DNA from: an uncultured Acidimicrobiia bacterium | GTDB lineage: Bacteria; Actinomycetota; Acidimicrobiia; UBA5794 | Reading direction: 5' to 3' | Length of the DNA: 5,865 nucleotides | Assembly (NCBI GenBank): GCA_905480055.1 | Contig: CAJQOW010000203.1 | Coordinates: 1 to 5,865, forward strand | Shown: positions 5,554 through 5,865 of the stretch, piece after piece | Position numbering within the stretch: position 1 is the stretch's first letter | Layout: every line of letters begins with the position of its first letter | Translations under genes and position numbers: made by a program | The notes under the pieces: model-generated | Told to the model about the DNA's origin: nothing | The model's input: only the letters and a program-made list of their open reading frames with translations | Database searches by the model: none

Positions 5554-5865
5554 CGGAGGTCCTCTGTCAACGAGCCCACTGAGATGCTGTGCTCGATTTC
5601 CTTCAGTCTCGTGTACCGATCGAAGTCAGATTCCTTCATGGCGGCCCCGGTGAATGCCTCGCTGAGCTGAGAAATGCCTGCGCGAACTGTCCACACCGGA
5701 CGAAACCCGCCGAGCGTTCCGGCGATCTTCGAGAAGTCCACTTGGTAGCTCCGGGGATCCGGCCCGGCAGCATCGGGAATCTGGAGCGAGGCCTCTGGAT
5801 GAACCTCGCCGACAGTTTCTGCAATCTGTCTGACCTGATAGTTCTCCTCGGTGACGCCGACGTTG
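5544..5865 (-). CDS. NAD-dependent epimerase/dehydratase, C-terminal part (N-terminus beyond window)
   Basis: The last 106 residues of an extended short-chain dehydrogenase/reductase; the frame runs open off the window edge at 5865, so about two thirds of the protein, including the NAD-binding GxxGxxG and the YxxxK motif, is missing from view. What is seen fits the substrate-binding end of sugar-nucleotide epimerases/dehydratases: NVGVTEENYQVRQIAE (1-16 of the visible part), AGPDPRSYQVDFSKI (33-47), FRPVWTVRAGI (54-64), then DFDRYTRL (80-87) and a final LRWM. The NVG...NYQVR...AGPDPRSY...DFSKI pattern is a recognisable subtype often found in glycan clusters. Its TGA (5544-5546) lies inside the start of the methyltransferase gene, a ten-base overlap. 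It probably supplies the epimerised or oxidised sugar nucleotide to the next enzyme; the exact reaction is unknown. Confidence 0.85.
   Translation of the reverse strand, partial: NVGVTEENYQVRQIAETVGEVHPEASLQIPDAAGPDPRSYQVDFSKIAGTLGGFRPVWTVRAGISQLSEAFTGAAMKESDFDRYTRLKEIEHSISVGSLTEDLRWM

Overview
The window is G+C-rich DNA with G/C-biased third codon positions and strong GGAGG-type ribosome binding sites. It looks like a chromosomal piece of a high-G+C bacterium, most likely an actinobacterium. The lineage is inferred from base composition and protein style only; no marker gene in the window fixes it.

Left part (1-1326). The window opens inside what looks like the 3' end of a tmRNA (ssrA) on the + strand: a tRNA-like T arm and acceptor strand with no nearby 5' partner. 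A long hairpin at 216-249 separates it from a convergent minus-strand gene for a small CoA-binding (YccU-type) Rossmann protein (279-767). Divergent from that gene, after a 151-base gap, is a plus-strand gene for an uncharacterised 135-residue acidic protein (919-1326).

Middle (1327-1728). About 400 bases carry no recognisable gene. They hold a large inverted repeat, a weak terminator-like hairpin, a tiny minus-strand ORF with a very good ribosome binding site, and a coding-looking plus-strand frame broken by three stops.

Right part (1729-5865). Five tightly packed minus-strand genes, read from high to low coordinates, form the distal end of a nucleotide-sugar / surface-glycan operon. They are the C-terminal part of an NAD-dependent epimerase/dehydratase, a zinc-finger sugar C-methyltransferase, an RfbF-like glucose-1-phosphate cytidylyltransferase, a PIG-L-type N-deacetylase, and a second, divergent methyltransferase of the same architecture. 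Junctions are a 10-base overlap, an ATGA overlap, a 2-base gap and a GTGA overlap, so translation is probably coupled.

The gene set suggests a pathway that activates a hexose-1-phosphate as an NDP- (probably CDP-) sugar, oxidises or epimerises it, adds a C-linked methyl branch, and deacetylates an N-acetylated sugar or glycan intermediate. The dehydratase, glycosyltransferases and the operon promoter would lie beyond position 5865. The families are clear; the final sugar cannot be read from this window.
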